64,000 nucleotides of DNA from Maniola hyperantus (lineage: Eukaryota > Arthropoda > Insecta > Lepidoptera > Nymphalidae), in the NCBI RefSeq assembly GCF_902806685.2, contig NC_048553.1:5873099-5937098 (forward strand), written 5' to 3'. The notes under the pieces are model-generated. The model did no database searches. It was not told the origin of the DNA and saw only the letters and a list, made by a program, of their open reading frames with translations. The translations under genes were made by a program, and so were the position numbers. Below, piece by piece: positions 12,301-20,297 of the stretch (position 1 is its first letter; each line of letters opens with the position of its first letter).

Positions 12301-14314
12301 TAAAATGTTGACTACATAAAATTACTCACTCGATTGGAAACCCATAGTAGGGGCACCAAATAGTGACGTCAGACCCAGCAACTGCTTTTACTGGATTCAT
12401 TGAGCGTATGTACGGAGGACCTGAAAGTTAATCACTTGTTAAAATATCTATTAACTATCGTAAGTTCACGTTTAATTGTTACATATTTTGGACTTAGCTT
12501 GCAACTTTTTTTGAATAACAAAGTAGTAAATAGGCAGTACCTACTTAATAATTTAAAAAAATCTTGTTCTCAAAAGTGAAGTCTGCCAATTCGCACTTGG
12601 CCAGCGTGGTGGACTATGACCACAACCCTACTCACTCTGAGAGGTGACCCGTGCTCTGTAGTGAGTCGGTCATGGGTTGATAATGGTGATGATGATGATG
12701 ATGAATAATTAAAAACATGATCTAAATCATACACGCCTGTCATTATTATTCCTAATATTTTTAATTAGGTACCTATGTTTCAGTGGTAAGCAAAGGTCGT
12801 AGGTCATGCAAAATCTCATAAGTGAAAATAAATAATGAATGAAAATCACTATTACATTATTTACACAAGTAAAAGTAATTTATTTTAAAAATAAAACCTA
12901 CATTATTTTAATCAATAAATATCTTCATGCAAATGCAATGCAATCAATTATTACAATGAAAATGAATACTTATGAAAATACTTAGGTACGTATGTTTATA
13001 ATATTAAAAAATAATTAAAGTAAATAATTAATAAATAATTAAAAACCGTTACCATAAACATTAAGTCGAGCGGCATGCGCGACGGCTCCGTGGGAGTTAG
13101 TAGCACGACATTCGTATCGGCCCCCATGCTCTACCCTGGCGCTGTTCAAGGAGAGCGTCGACAGGATGTAGTTGCTACTGGACCCAATACCTGAAGGTCC
13201 TGTCTCCCGTCCTTCCGTGATTATTGCCCTGGTTAAAAAAAAATTACTTAGGGCTTGCGCAAACATTGAACTATTTGTCCACAGAGGACTAAAGTCCGTC
13301 ATCTTTGGCTACGGTTTTAGCCATGTTATATATTTTAGACCATCGTATGCGTATCTTATGTGATAATTTTTTGTCCTCCGTTGACAATATTCCTTATTAG
13401 CAATCTTTTGCTTTGCCTCGTTAGCTGCGATAAATATTTTTTTGTTCGTGTACTACATTTTTTTATTACTTAAGTAATGAACGAAGACGTGGACAGTAAA
13501 AATCTTATAGAGATCTATTCCAAGTTATGAAAAATTAAAAAAAAAACTTTTTGCATTTGGCTAAAGGATATTTCATATTATTCTGAAAATATATTAAGTA
13601 AAAGGAAAGCTCATTTAATGAAGTCCGGAAAGGGTTTGATTGTCAATAGATATAACGAACAAAGGGCTGGAGTACAAATACAAACATATTTTAGTGAACA
13701 AAGAACATTGTAGTCTCTTTTATATACTATACAAAAAGAAAATGTCCTTGGCAAAAGAAATAGGGACTTTAATTTGAAAAGCATGAACACTACGGACGCT
13801 CGATAGCGAGGGGATAGTTTTTTTAATTAGACCGTTGATTTTCATTCGTCAACTTGTTGATTAACTATGTAGTTAAATTTATCAACTAGAATCCGGTCTA
13901 TGAATTCAACTAGTTAATTGATAGATGGTGAATAGATTACACGTTGACATAAGACTAATGGTTGATTTATCCATTGTATGCGACGGGTCGAAATAGCCAT
14001 TGGGAGGGAAAGGCCCCGCACACCCGCACAGCCCTCGCGCTAACCCGCTGCGGGATTGCACGGGTGACGTGCGTCCCCCCACCTCACACTCCGATTGCCA
14101 TCTCGAGTCTCGACCTATCGCGGACTATACTTCGTTAATTGAAAGATGTGTACTTATTTTAACTCTTACCCATGATGTGATGGTATATTTTGTCCATCCA
14201 ATGTCCATCGGAAACGCGGTGGAGGTTCCCCAACCGCTGAACACTTCAACGCAACTTGGGCACCAGGCTGCACTGCTTGCTCAATAAAAGTGTACACCAA
14301 TTCTGGACGAGAAT
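263..14314 (-). CDS. Dscam-like: Dscam-family cell-adhesion molecule, partial gene (Ig5 to FNIII 4), 17 exons
   Basis: Type I membrane homophilic adhesion receptor of the DSCAM family, which acts in neurite self-avoidance and synaptic targeting (family knowledge). I joined the exons by hand at GT/AG sites with matching codon phase at all 16 junctions. Five C2-type Ig domains, each split over two exons and each with the two cysteines and the tryptophan, are followed by FNIII domains. The Ig-to-FNIII join reads VQEPPEPPANF, a hallmark of Dscam Ig9/FNIII-1. Domain numbers come from remembered order in Drosophila Dscam1 and human DSCAM: the VPPYW-type Ig is Ig8. Missing here are Ig1-4 and the signal peptide (not found upstream to 64 kb), and the later FNIII domains, Ig10, membrane span and tail (beyond position 1). 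The paralogue (Dscam1, 2, 3 or 4 type) cannot be decided by eye, but the large exon arrays of Dscam1 are absent. Confidence 0.93.
393..786. other. Dscam-like intron with a LINE 3'-end relic
   Basis: Intron between the FNIII 3 and FNIII 4 exons. Bases about 437-555 on the plus strand (gccgagtttcttgctggttc onward, ending in ttgaataaa) look like the 3'-UTR end of a common lepidopteran non-LTR element. This is a judgement from memory of the repeat; nothing else is seen. Confidence 0.4.
787..1008 (-). CDS. Dscam-like exon: FNIII 3, second half
   Basis: Donor GACG|GTGAGT is clear. Encodes ADWLEWEVRGGGGSS, VETLLLALKPHMNYTVQA, then LAYTAAGDGVPAHPIHC and TTQQD. The FNIII tyrosine corner and the AGDGVP loop match Dscam FNIII 3. 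The acceptor is uncertain: phase fits gtgaag|GC (start 1008), or cggcag|CG about 15 bases later. The intervening polypyrimidine tract is weak. Confidence 0.88.
1299..1425. mobile_element. GC-rich palindromic MITE, copy A (one end shortened)
   Basis: Bounded by acaggtcgaga and tctcgacctgt, ending in gcgtactata. The interior holds cccgcac and gtgcgggt blocks. Same family as 13977-14131, 22424-22526, 32807-32957, 56070-56224 and 57698-57861. It lies in the intron between the two FNIII 3 exons. Confidence 0.75.
1485..1622 (-). CDS. Dscam-like exon: FNIII 3, first half
   Basis: Acceptor atatttttgcag, donor CATA|GTGAGT. Encodes VPSEGPRAVRCRAVSPQSL, then KVEWSPPPAHAHHGALLGY and KLLYRPEH. Phases 2 in and 1 out. 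Confidence 0.91.
1800..1882 (-). CDS. Dscam-like exon: FNIII 2, C-terminal strands
   Basis: Acceptor acttttacag, donor AATG|GTAAAT. A short 83-nt exon encoding YSVSVRAFNSAGAGPATAP and VNTLTQEN. AFNSAGAGP is the classic FNIII F-G loop of Dscam. One nucleotide of split codon at each end. Confidence 0.92.
2059..2225 (-). CDS. Dscam-like exon: FNIII 2, middle
   Basis: Acceptor tttctcctag, donor ACAAG|GTTAGT. Encodes APPTSAWNGELLGYTVWWW, a glycine/serine-rich loop, then HVTKYTIEGLEHYTR. WNGELLGY is the typical Dscam FNIII 2 loop. A perfect 27-bp-arm hairpin sits in the intron just upstream (2342-2402). Confidence 0.92.
2342..2402. repeat. Perfect inverted repeat (27-bp arms, 7-nt loop)
   Basis: Arms aacttattaaccaaagtg... 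and its exact complement ...cactttggttaataagtt enclose a short loop. No mismatch is seen in the 27-bp arms. It lies in the Dscam-like intron upstream of the FNIII 2 middle exon. Confidence 0.9.
2652..2847 (-). CDS. Dscam-like exon: end of FNIII 1 and start of FNIII 2
   Basis: Acceptor ttttcatag, donor CAG|GTAAGT. Encodes TEDATITGLEPATAYLVRA, then EPPARPPISLQASAPRP and IELLWQ. LEPATAY is the FNIII F-strand tyrosine corner; LLWQ is the tryptophan strand of FNIII 2. Ends in phase 0. Confidence 0.92.
2880..3015. repeat. Interspersed repeat ('atgcccgcgt' family)
   Basis: Contains atcatgcccgcgtag, cgcgctgaacag and catgctgatctttgc. The same order of words recurs at about 14340-14530, 20520-20650 and 34490-34690, so this is a dispersed family, probably a non-LTR retrotransposon fragment. 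Its class is not established. Confidence 0.55.
3165..3375 (-). CDS. Dscam-like exon: FNIII 1
   Basis: Acceptor aatatttag, donor CCGA|GTAAGT. Encodes EPPEPPANFRVVDTTSRTI, LQWRRPYDGNSPVLGYVVQY (core tryptophan, PYDGNSP loop) and the following strands. The PYDGNSP motif is near-invariant in Dscam FNIII 1. Two nucleotides of a split codon at each end. Confidence 0.92.
3893..4107 (+). repeat. CTGT-type interspersed repeat
   Basis: Starts actaatattataaatg, has CTGT repeats, then tttcacgg and aaatttggtacagagtta, then tactttttatcccgg, and ends in a cgcggacg/cgggcatcat segment. Same family at 27685-27899 and 34797-35015. Non-autonomous; the 60-110 aa frames inside it carry no recognisable protein. 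Confidence 0.7.
4120..4300 (+). repeat. CTCA/CTGA microsatellite and adjoining repeat
   Basis: A run of CTCA changing to CTGA units (about 4128-4162) is followed by a conserved repeat sequence with caggaactataaagcc and poly-C/poly-G stretches. It belongs to the GACT-type repeats also seen at 21092 and 25457. Confidence 0.6.
4799..5192. repeat. Two CTGT-type repeats in opposite orientation
   Basis: Bases 4799-4975 read as the reverse form (ctagctgatgctcgcgac... to ctttataataagcg). Bases 4994-5192 read forward (cactaatattataaagg... to gccgcggacattagctag). Together they form a long imperfect inverted repeat inside the intron between Ig9 and FNIII 1. Confidence 0.6.
5245..5393 (-). CDS. Dscam-like exon: Ig9, second half
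   Basis: Acceptor ttgccctcag, donor CAAG|GTGAGT. Encodes MSISETRSAEGLRSELVI, then RRDSGVYRCQASNPYGRSD and ends in HLGVQ. Its last G joins AG of the next exon to make the glutamate of VQEPPEPP, the Ig9/FNIII-1 junction shared by Dscam proteins. Confidence 0.93.
5748..6190 (+). mobile_element. 'gttccgtacc' non-autonomous element
   Basis: Begins cgttccgtacctcaaaagg, holds GTCT repeats, and ends with acggaaccctcggtgcgcaa and cgcacttggccag then a T-run. A second, 3'-truncated copy is at 36165-36505. Ends only are at 27066-27166 and 27515-27590. The ggttccgtac words at both ends in opposite sense suggest a DNA transposon derivative. Confidence 0.55.
6270..6480 (+). pseudogene. LINE 3'-end coding relic
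   Basis: Plus-strand sequence translates in pieces to words such as RWTDNMNRLAGSG and AFIREGLCP. These are the C-terminal end of non-LTR retrotransposon ORF2 proteins, followed by ctaataaag. Broken by frame changes; it abuts the Ig9 exon at 6486. Confidence 0.6.
6486..6630 (-). CDS. Dscam-like exon: Ig9, first half
   Basis: Acceptor caataacag, donor ACAG|GTAATA. Encodes EPARFETPSVNVTAK, LGDTVRLVCVARGDNP and MSWSHSGRALPNSDYR. The GDTxxLxCxxxGDxP pattern is that of Dscam Ig9. Phases 2 in and 2 out, both matching the neighbours. Confidence 0.92.
7850..8014 (-). CDS. Dscam-like exon: Ig8, second half
   Basis: Encodes ETALGGVSDPVVFSNGSLR, then HSGKYRCRAENGVAP and LTIHVN before donor AATG|GTGAGT. 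The acceptor is taken at 8015 (ttcaaaag|GT). An in-frame AG nine bases further on (tacag|AA) would shorten the protein by three residues, so alternative acceptor use is possible. The split G joins AA of the next exon. Confidence 0.9.
8555..8674 (-). CDS. Dscam-like exon: Ig8, first half
   Basis: Acceptor gtatgtag, donor ACTG|GTGAGT. Encodes VPPYWQMEPSDAAV, LTVSCEARGHPPP and TIYWTKFTG. The VPPxW start and PTIYWTK are clear Dscam Ig8 marks. Phases 2 in and 1 out. Confidence 0.92.
8879..9014 (-). CDS. Dscam-like exon: Ig7, second half
   Basis: Acceptor ttacgtgtag, donor AAAG|GTGAGG. Encodes VDERGAEFYSMLLFKSLTA, then HSGTYTCVVTNTAGKANM with the second Ig cysteine, ending AELAIK. Starts in phase 0 and ends with 1 nt, which pairs with the TT that opens the next exon to form the valine of VPPYW. 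Confidence 0.92.
9079..9211. mobile_element. Foldback MITE, about 130 bp
   Basis: Imperfect terminal inverted repeats: gggcgcattcaaattgg at the left and aaatttgaaggcgcccc at the right, with inner caaagtactgcg / cgcagtactttg. GC-rich island in the intron upstream of the Ig7 second-half exon. No coding capacity. Confidence 0.7.
10264..10428 (-). CDS. Dscam-like exon: Ig7, first half (parent of duplicated pseudo-exons)
   Basis: A 165-nt, phase 0-0 exon: acceptor aactccag|GTACAA, donor CAG|GTACAA. Encodes VQINVVSPPVLSPIVFPPG, then AQITCTVTSGDMP and YFSWLKDQLPISS. The ITC cysteine, SGDMP and FSWLKD are typical of Dscam Ig7, whose exon is alternatively spliced in Drosophila Dscam1 and Dscam2. Being symmetric and in phase 0, it can be duplicated or swapped without breaking the frame. 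Three degenerate tandem copies lie immediately upstream (10540-10998). It is GC-richer than the surrounding intron. Confidence 0.93.
10540..10634 (-). pseudogene. Decayed duplicate of the Ig7 first-half exon, copy 2
   Basis: Closely matches the real exon 10264-10428 and its upstream intron, keeping the acceptor (aactccag|GTAC at 10634). It has an extra base near the start, lacks 26 bp that hold the ITC cysteine codon, and lacks the 3' end with the donor. The deletion lies between two GTCAC words present in the real exon. Cannot encode an Ig strand. Confidence 0.9.
10748..10841 (-). pseudogene. Decayed duplicate of the Ig7 first-half exon, copy 3
   Basis: Same 26-bp deletion as copy 2, so the two share an origin after the deletion. 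Acceptor kept (10841). The frame stays open for the first part (VQINVK, LIVFPPGLRS) but then runs shifted into intron without a donor. Spacing from copy 2 is about 208 bp. Confidence 0.88.
10951..10998 (-). pseudogene. Decayed duplicate of the Ig7 first-half exon, copy 4 fragment
   Basis: About 48 bp matching the exon core (cccgagcgcaagcc, tggaaacgtgataagtg on the plus strand), about 184 bp from copy 3. More diverged, and the acceptor region is lost. It marks the far end of the tandem array. Confidence 0.7.
11187..11353. mobile_element. Foldback MITE, about 165 bp
   Basis: Terminal repeats ccccgttcccacttgtcgt and acgacaagtgggaacgagg, plus a perfect inner inverted pair gatgttccagtggcag / ctgccactggaacatc. 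It ends about 20 bp from the Ig6 second-half exon's donor side (11376). Confidence 0.8.
11376..11526 (-). CDS. Dscam-like exon: Ig6, second half
   Basis: Encodes DSVKWEGG (core tryptophan), a loop with YRQGDGHLTITNVDR, then GGWICSVLTPGG (second cysteine) and ends in ARRE at donor GAG|GTAATA. The acceptor is chosen by phase: aataaag|C at 11527, because the nearby ctcag would shift the frame. The usual DxGxYxC motif is altered to DKGGWIC. Ends in phase 0, as the Ig7 exon needs. Confidence 0.88.
12330..12420 (-). CDS. Dscam-like exon: Ig6, first half
   Basis: Acceptor aactttcag, donor GA|GTGAGT. Encodes GPPYIRSMNPVKAVAGS followed by DVTIWCPYYGFPI, with the first Ig cysteine in the CPxxGxPI context typical of Dscam Ig6. 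A short 91-nt exon with 2 nt on each side; the split GA is completed by C of the next exon to give an aspartate. Confidence 0.92.
12578..12705 (+). mobile_element. tRNA-derived SINE, 3' part
   Basis: Carries gtctgccaattcgcacttgg, ccagcgtggtgga, gtagtgagtcgg and a (GATGAT)n tail. Same family as the full copy at 18277-18620 but plus-oriented and without the tRNA head. Confidence 0.8.
13053..13228 (-). CDS. Dscam-like exon: Ig5, second half
   Basis: Acceptor is a T-run then aaccag; donor ATG|GTAACG. Encodes AIITEGRETG, NYILSTLSLNSA, then GGRYECRATNSHG (the F-strand cysteine) and ends at RLNVYG. Starts with 1 nt and ends with 1 nt, both matching the neighbours. The G-strand and linker run directly into the Ig6 start PPYIRSMNP, as in other Dscam proteins. 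Confidence 0.93.
13977..14131. mobile_element. GC-rich palindromic MITE, copy B
   Basis: Ends gcgacgggtcgaaat and tctcgacctatcgcggacta; the interior has cccgcacacccgcacagcc and cgggtgacgtgcg. It lies in the short gap next to the first Ig exon. Confidence 0.75.
14170..14314 (-). CDS. Dscam-like exon: Ig5, first half
   Basis: Acceptor ttttgtag, donor GG|GTAAGA. Reads as ELVYTFIEQ, then AQVALKCSAVGEPPP and FRWTLDGQN, giving the B-strand cysteine and the C-strand tryptophan of an Ig C2 domain. TFIEQ is a strong Dscam Ig5 signature. It starts with 2 nt of a split codon and ends with 2 nt, completed by the next exon at 13228. It is the most upstream exon that is clearly Ig; the next exon-like sequence upstream (15055-15126) ends in a compatible phase. 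Confidence 0.92.
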
Positions 14315-15054
14315 CTACAAAATTAAAAGAAAATATAGGTATCAATTAAAAAAATGTTACAGTAAAACTTAAAGTTAGCCTTATTACTGTACAAATCAAG
14401 CCCGTGTAAAATGGGGCCAAGAATACTGGCTGGATCTCCGCGTTTGACAGCCAGGCTGATCCTTTGCAGAAAAAATGATCTAGCCCTTCTGTCACCTGAT
14501 GAGGCAATTAACTACGATTATATCTCGTGAAAAATTTTTCGCTGTAAAAGAAGTTGACGCCTGTCCACCTATAGGAGAGGGTCTGCCAATCGCTGCGCAT
14601 TGCGCGAGGTAGCCATTTTCGCACCTTGGGACCCCAACCTCAACGTCTATCGGTTCTTCGAACTATGTGGCCTGCCCAATGCTACTTCAGCTTTGCAATC
14701 CGTTGCGCTATGTCACTTCCTCTGATTCTTGTACAAATCTCTTCATATCTGATTTGATCACAAAGTAAAATTCCGAGCATAGCTCTCACCATCGCCCACT
14801 GAGTGACTACTAGCGAGTAGGTATGTCTCAAAATCAAATTTATTCTACTTACTTAAGTCTGTGATACCCACTTGTTAGATGGGAGTCGCTTTATGTAGAA
14901 ACTAGTAGATATAAGTAAATAAATACGGGCTAAAATAATAAACAGACCCTCGATAATACCGGAAAAATGGGACGCAGAAAAACTTAGAAAATAAAAATAC
15001 ACTGTGAAAAAGAAAATATTCAAAGCATAAAAACTATATACGTGATTTTCTTAC
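14315..15054. other. Stretch between the 15.1 kb exon and Ig5; LINE relic
   Basis: Bases 14340-14530 are a copy of the 'atgcccgcgt' repeat. Bases 14560-14800, read on the minus strand, translate to QWAMVRAMLGILLCDQIRY and HWAGHIVRR with stops: the C-terminal end of a LINE reverse-transcriptase ORF. No Ig4 exon is present here. Confidence 0.6.
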
Positions 15055-15126
15055 CTGAGGACCGCTTTAGACGTTTTCGTTTGACGCTAGAGCCGCCAGT
15101 TTTCTTCACTAACGAGCACCATACCA
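15055..15126 (-). CDS. Putative small exon, unrecognised, basic linker
   Basis: Acceptor ctttcctcag, donor TCAG|GTAAGA, 72 nt. The other two frames contain stops; the open frame reads VWCSLVKKTGGSSVKRKRLKRSS across the exon's two parts. The KRKR and RLKR clusters resemble proprotein-convertase or nuclear-import motifs, which is inference only. It ends with 1 nt, compatible with the 2-nt start of the Ig5 exon at 14314. It starts with 2 nt, compatible with the exon at 22295-22374. It does not look like the end of an Ig domain. Confidence 0.55.
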
Positions 15127-16009
15127 CTGAGGAAAGTACATAAGTGTAAGTAATACAATTATCGATTTCTATGATTGTATGTTTTTGCTGGTTCTTTTCG
15201 AAAGGAAAATTGTTCTAAGCATATCCTAGGTTACCTAATGCACTATAACCCGAAATCTGGAATTTTGAAAAATACTTAAACGATTTGAGTTTGAATATTC
15301 AAACTCTGGGCACTGTACAGTGAAAAAGTTTTATGTTACCGTGTACGACTACAGGAGTACAAACTAGTATAAGGTACAAACTGTTTAAAAAAATTATTCA
15401 TCTTGTAGTAAATACCTATCTACTTACTCTATTATCACAAATGTATTGAAAGATTACACTACATTGCCTACGTTTCGGGCATAAACTTCTTTGTAATTAA
15501 GTCCTCACTCCCTAATATAAATATAACAAATAAATAATTATACAAATATATCATAATATCATATATTATTTATTTACTCGGAGAAATACATATGTAACTT
15601 GCGATACGATGTAATGCGAACAAAAAGCGGCGCATATCTTTCAAAGTTTTTACCACAAAGTCAAAAATCTGGAAGGTACTGTCGCATACCTACTATAGAC
15701 ATACTTCTCCATCATGTATGTAGCACAAGTTGCTTTGAGAAATTTTTACGAGTGGAGGGTACGCAATAAAACTACGTTGTCGCCGACGGTATCCTATAAA
15801 GGTCATACAGAATTTAGGTCCCGCTGAAAAATTCACTCACTTTTTCGTTTTACTATCCGCATCCGTTCAGAATTTATAACCCCGTAAATCGTGGGAGAGC
15901 AAAAAATTTACAACCAACAGTATCCACATAGGTCAACGTAAACGGAATTTTGCCTTATCGTTATATACCCAGTTAGCTATAGGCATAGTAATATATTTTA
16001 GCGAGTAAT

Positions 16010-16122
16010 ATTTAATTACTTAAAACGCACAAACTCCGAAAAGTTAAAGGTGCGTGCCCGGGATTGAACCCCCGACCTCCGATTAGAAGGTGGACGTCCT
16101 AACCACTAGGCTATGACAGTTT
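16010..16122 (-). mobile_element. tRNA-derived SINE, head portion
   Basis: Read on the minus strand: agcctagtggttaggacg (A-box-like), gggttcaatcccgggc (B-box-like) and the cgcacctttaactt boundary. Truncated after the tRNA-like head. Confidence 0.8.
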
Positions 16123-18276
16123 ACAAGAGTAGGTTATATATTAGTTAATTGTCTAATATATTACTGCCAAACCAAATAAAAACACGTAAAAGCCTATAGG
16201 TATCTGTCTCATATTATGAAACCTATAATGCAGTAATATTGTAAAAGAAAAATGGTTTTTGTCTGTCGTGGTTAGGTCTGCCAGTATGAGTTTAAAAATC
16301 CCGTTGAGTTTTTCTTCTGCACCAGACTGAAGATGGTAAAAATACAAGTAGGTACTAGGTACGTATATAACGCGATAAAATCTTTACTTTTTTTCAGTAT
16401 TGAATCGATAGGAGTTTCGTTTGTTCAATTAACACGAAATAATAGGACGCTGTAACAAGCTAAACAACGAATTTTGTCTCGCAACAATAGATTGTTCAGA
16501 AACCCAATTTTGACGTATGAAAATCAAAAAATAAACTTCACCCATCCGGGTGGTGACACCCGCCCCCACAAAGATGGATGCCAGTAGAAAATATCTGGAA
16601 AACTATTCCAATTTTCAAAGTTCATCTTGGTAAAGTAACTGCTAGTCCTAAATGGACTCAAAAAATTGATCCCGTCTGCGTCACGTATGACTTCCTTTCA
16701 CTAAAGTTCTTTAACCAGCTAAAAACTAAAAGCTAAAAAACTTTTTTGAAACCTGTAGTAGTTCTGTTTAACCATGTGGAGATATTTGAGTTCCGAATGT
16801 GAATAGAAGCAAACATGATGCTGCACGGTCGTTTGTGCATAAAAAATTCGACTCCCTTAAGGCCACCCTTCGTATCACTACGTGCGACCTTGAACCCAAT
16901 CATTCTCTAAAAAACCCAGACCTTTTCATTATGTATTGATTTTTTAGGCTACCGTAGGCAACAAGGAATAATTTTAGTTTAACTGTGTCCGGTATTCGTC
17001 CCTTCGTCCGTCGCGGCTTAGCTCAGAGACTCTGAGCGTAAGTACCTATGTACTAGAAAGCTGTAATTTGGCATGGGTATAACAATCATGTCAACAAAGT
17101 GGTGAAATGAAGTCTTGACAAACATTATTTTAGGTAGGCAGAGGTACCTCCCCAGTTCCCTACCGTAAATTGTGAACGATTTTTTTTTCTCGTCTAGGTG
17201 TCATGGTGTGGGGTATGTTGGATAGATCGTTAATAATATTGGGGGTGTTTGAAAATCATTTTTCGACTCAGTGCTATCTCTTATGCAACAATAATTATTT
17301 TAATTTAGAGATGTACATCCATAGATTAATTATTGGTTTCGCTACGCTCTACTGTACACAAAGAAATTGTATTCCTATGTCGATGACTGTTCATCTCTAT
17401 TAATTACCCTTCTCTATCCTTCCAAAATTTTGACAATCAATTTTTGTTGGTACATGACTAATAAATCAAAGTTTATTTCTTTCTTTATTACGTACAAAAA
17501 AAAATTATTTGTCATAAAATGTAGACAAGAAAGAAAAGTTTAAATTAAATGCTATCATCCATTAGACGCTATTATCACTCTCTTTGATCTGAAAATACAA
17601 CAAATGTATTCTATAGGTAATGTTCACAAGCGATAACAACCTAGTAATAAGAATTTTTCGCAACAATTTGCGACGAGCCGGGGCCTTATTTTTCTCTCTG
17701 AGTGAGTACGGAATTTATGAGAGACCCCCAAAGCAATAAAATACCTTGCGAGAAAATGAAGGCGCAAATCGCAATATATTTGTTCCTCGGTGGCTAGAAG
17801 AAACCCATTTTAGCCGATCGCGCGTGGAAATATTATTTCTTGCTAACAATAGGCGCGGACGTAACCTTTTGATTATACTTTCATTTTGTCCGATTCTACC
17901 CTTTATTAGGGCACTGAGAACTCTTCGGATTTCCTCTACAAACAATATAACCCTGATTATGGATTTTAGATGGTCTTGTAAGCGATTACATATATTCGCA
18001 TCTCCGCATCCGCGGATGTCAAAATATTGGCATCGGCAACAACCCTGCTTGGTACATTCCATGCTATTGTGTACCAAGAAGATCGAAAATATTACTCGAT
18101 TACTAGATTGACGCACAAAATGTTATTCATCGGATTTAAAAACTTTTTTCAAAGGTAGAACAAAAGAAGATATAGGTACTATTTTACTTTTTACTTTACT
18201 TTTACTAAACTAGGACTAAAGTTATAGGTACGTTTGTGTGTTCAATACAAAAGTAAGTATGTACATATAAAAATAT

Positions 18277-18620
18277 GACCATCATCCTCATCATGATCAA
18301 CCCATCACCCACGCGCCGGCTCACTACAGAGTACGGGTCTCCTCTTAGAGTGAGAAGGGTTTTGGCCTCAGTAGGTATACCACGCTGGCAAAGTGCGGAT
18401 TGGCAGACTTCAGTTCACACACCTTTGATTGAGAACATTATGGAGAACTTCCAGGCATGCAGGTTTCCTCACGATGTTTTCCTTCACCGTTAAAGCATAA
18501 GTGATATTTTAATTACTTAAAAACGCACCTAACTCCGAAAAGTTAGAGGTGCGTGCCCGGGATCGAACCCCCGACCGCCGATTAGGAGGCGGACGTCCTA
18601 ACCACTAGGCTATCACAGCT
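18277..18620 (-). mobile_element. tRNA-derived SINE, full-length copy
   Basis: Reference copy for this window. Minus strand: tRNA-like head (cctagtggttaggacgtccg, ggttcgatcccgggcacg), a middle with ggtgaaggaaaacatcgtga and ctgccaatccgcac, and a tail of CATCAT/GATGAT-type repeats at the low-coordinate end. It is not a functional tRNA gene, as no cloverleaf acceptor pairing is kept. Confidence 0.88.
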
Positions 18621-18973
18621 TATAAAGCTTACAAAAAATATGTACTGGTAACAGGTATCTGATATATAATTTTATGTTACGTGCGTAGTGACCAATTAAA
18701 ATATTATTTTTGTTAACTATTTACAAAATATATCCAACATTTAGTATATTATACCTACGTACAAATACATTCTATATACTTACCTAATATTATCATTCTA
18801 AAAAAGATAGGTATGTGAGCGATATAGGTACTTGAAACATGCATTGTTTAAAATAAAATAACGAGTAGAAACTAGAAAGTAATTGAACAAGAAAAACATG
18901 AAACAATATTCTGCAGCTATGCCTTGCGGCCCACAGAAATATTGACTGGAGCTCATTTTACTTCATAATATTA

Positions 18974-20297
18974 TCTACACTAATATTATAAAGAGGAAAA
19001 CTTTGTTTGTTTGTTTGTTTGTTTGTTTGTTTGTTTGTTTGTTTGTACTGAATAGGCTCAAAAACTACTGGACCGATTTTAAAAATTCTTTCACCATTCG
19101 AAAGCTACATTATCCACGAGTAACATAGGCTATATTTTATTTTGGAAAAAAATAGGGTTCCGTAAGATATTTGGGTTTTTCGGACACAAGGTGTAAAAAA
19201 TCAACCAGAAAAGTTACTTATTTTGCGTACGCTGCCTAAACTATAAAAGATAGAACCATAAAATGTTCTAATTAATTGTAGATCTTATAAATATCTACAA
19301 AAAAGTCCGCGACACACTATACCCATCTATGTCGAGTGAGGCACAGCAACCATTTTTTTATTTAAAAATCTTGAATTTTTTTTGGACTACATTTAAACGC
19401 GTTTATTTTACTCATGCTATTAATCCTTATCAAAATAAATGATTTCATCACTAAGAACAGTTTATGGAGATAATATTTGGTCTTTGAATGATTAAAATTG
19501 GACGTTTGGTTTTGAAGTTATGGCGAAATTAAAATATTACGATTTCTGCTGCACGGCCCGTTGTCTACACTAATATTATAAAGAGGAAAACTTTGTTTGT
19601 TTGTTTGTTTGTTTGTTTGTACTGAATAGGCTCAAAAACTACTGGACCGATTTTAAAAATTCTTTCACCATTCGAAAGCTACATTATCCACGAGTAACAT
19701 AGGCTATATTTTATTTTGGAAAAAAATAGGGTTCCGTAAGATATTTGGGTTTTTCGGACACAAGGTGTAAAAATCAACCAGAAAAGTTACTTATTTTGCG
19801 TACGCTGCCTAAACTATAAAAGATAGAACCATAAAATGTTCTAATTAATTGTAGATCTTATAAATATCTACAAAAAAGTCCGCGACACACTATACCCATC
19901 TATGTCGAGTGAGGCACAGCAACCATTTTTTTATTTAAAAATCTTGAATTTTTTTTGGACTACATTTAAACGCGTTTATTTTACTCATGCTATTAATCCT
20001 TATCAAAATAAATGATTTCATCACTAAGAACAGTTTATGGAGATAATATTTGGTCTTTGAATGATTAAAATTGGACGTTTGGTTTTGAAGTTATGGCGAA
20101 ATTAAAATATTACGATTTCTGCTGCACGGCCCGATGTCGTTAAGTTTGTTTGTAGGGGGTAATCTTTAGAACTACTGAACCGATTTTAAAAATTCTTTCA
20201 CCAGTAGAAAGCTACATTATTCCTGAGTGACATAGGCTATACGGGATCTTTACAAACCTAAATCTACGCGGGCGAAGCCGCGGGGATCAGCTAGTTT
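18974..20297 (+). repeat. Recent 590-bp tandem duplication of a TTTG-type repeat
   Basis: Unit 1 (about 18974-19563) and unit 2 (about 19564-20153) are almost identical. I found only a different number of TTTG units (10 versus 7) and one A-run length difference. Unit 2 is followed by a third, shorter and diverged relative (to 20297) ending gccgcggggatcagctagt. Each unit starts ctacactaatattataaag and ends ctgcacggcccg. Confidence 0.88.

Noticed and set aside
13172..13363. Plus-strand open frame over the Ig5 second half
   Set aside because: It is the antisense shadow of the minus-strand Ig exon. The same applies to frames at 2671-2853, 7830-8133 and 8731-8991.
17715..18116. Overlapping 121-133 aa open frames on both strands
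   Set aside because: They shadow each other, show no domain, no conserved motif and no coding-type splice sites; most likely chance in a slightly GC-richer patch.
18540..18620. tRNA gene
   Set aside because: The A/B-box-like sequence belongs to the head of a repeated SINE; no complete acceptor stem or anticodon arm is kept, and similar heads occur at 16010, 57377 and 60506.
19008..19048. CRISPR-like or telomere-like array from TTTG units
   Set aside because: A simple tetranucleotide microsatellite within a dispersed repeat, with no spacers.
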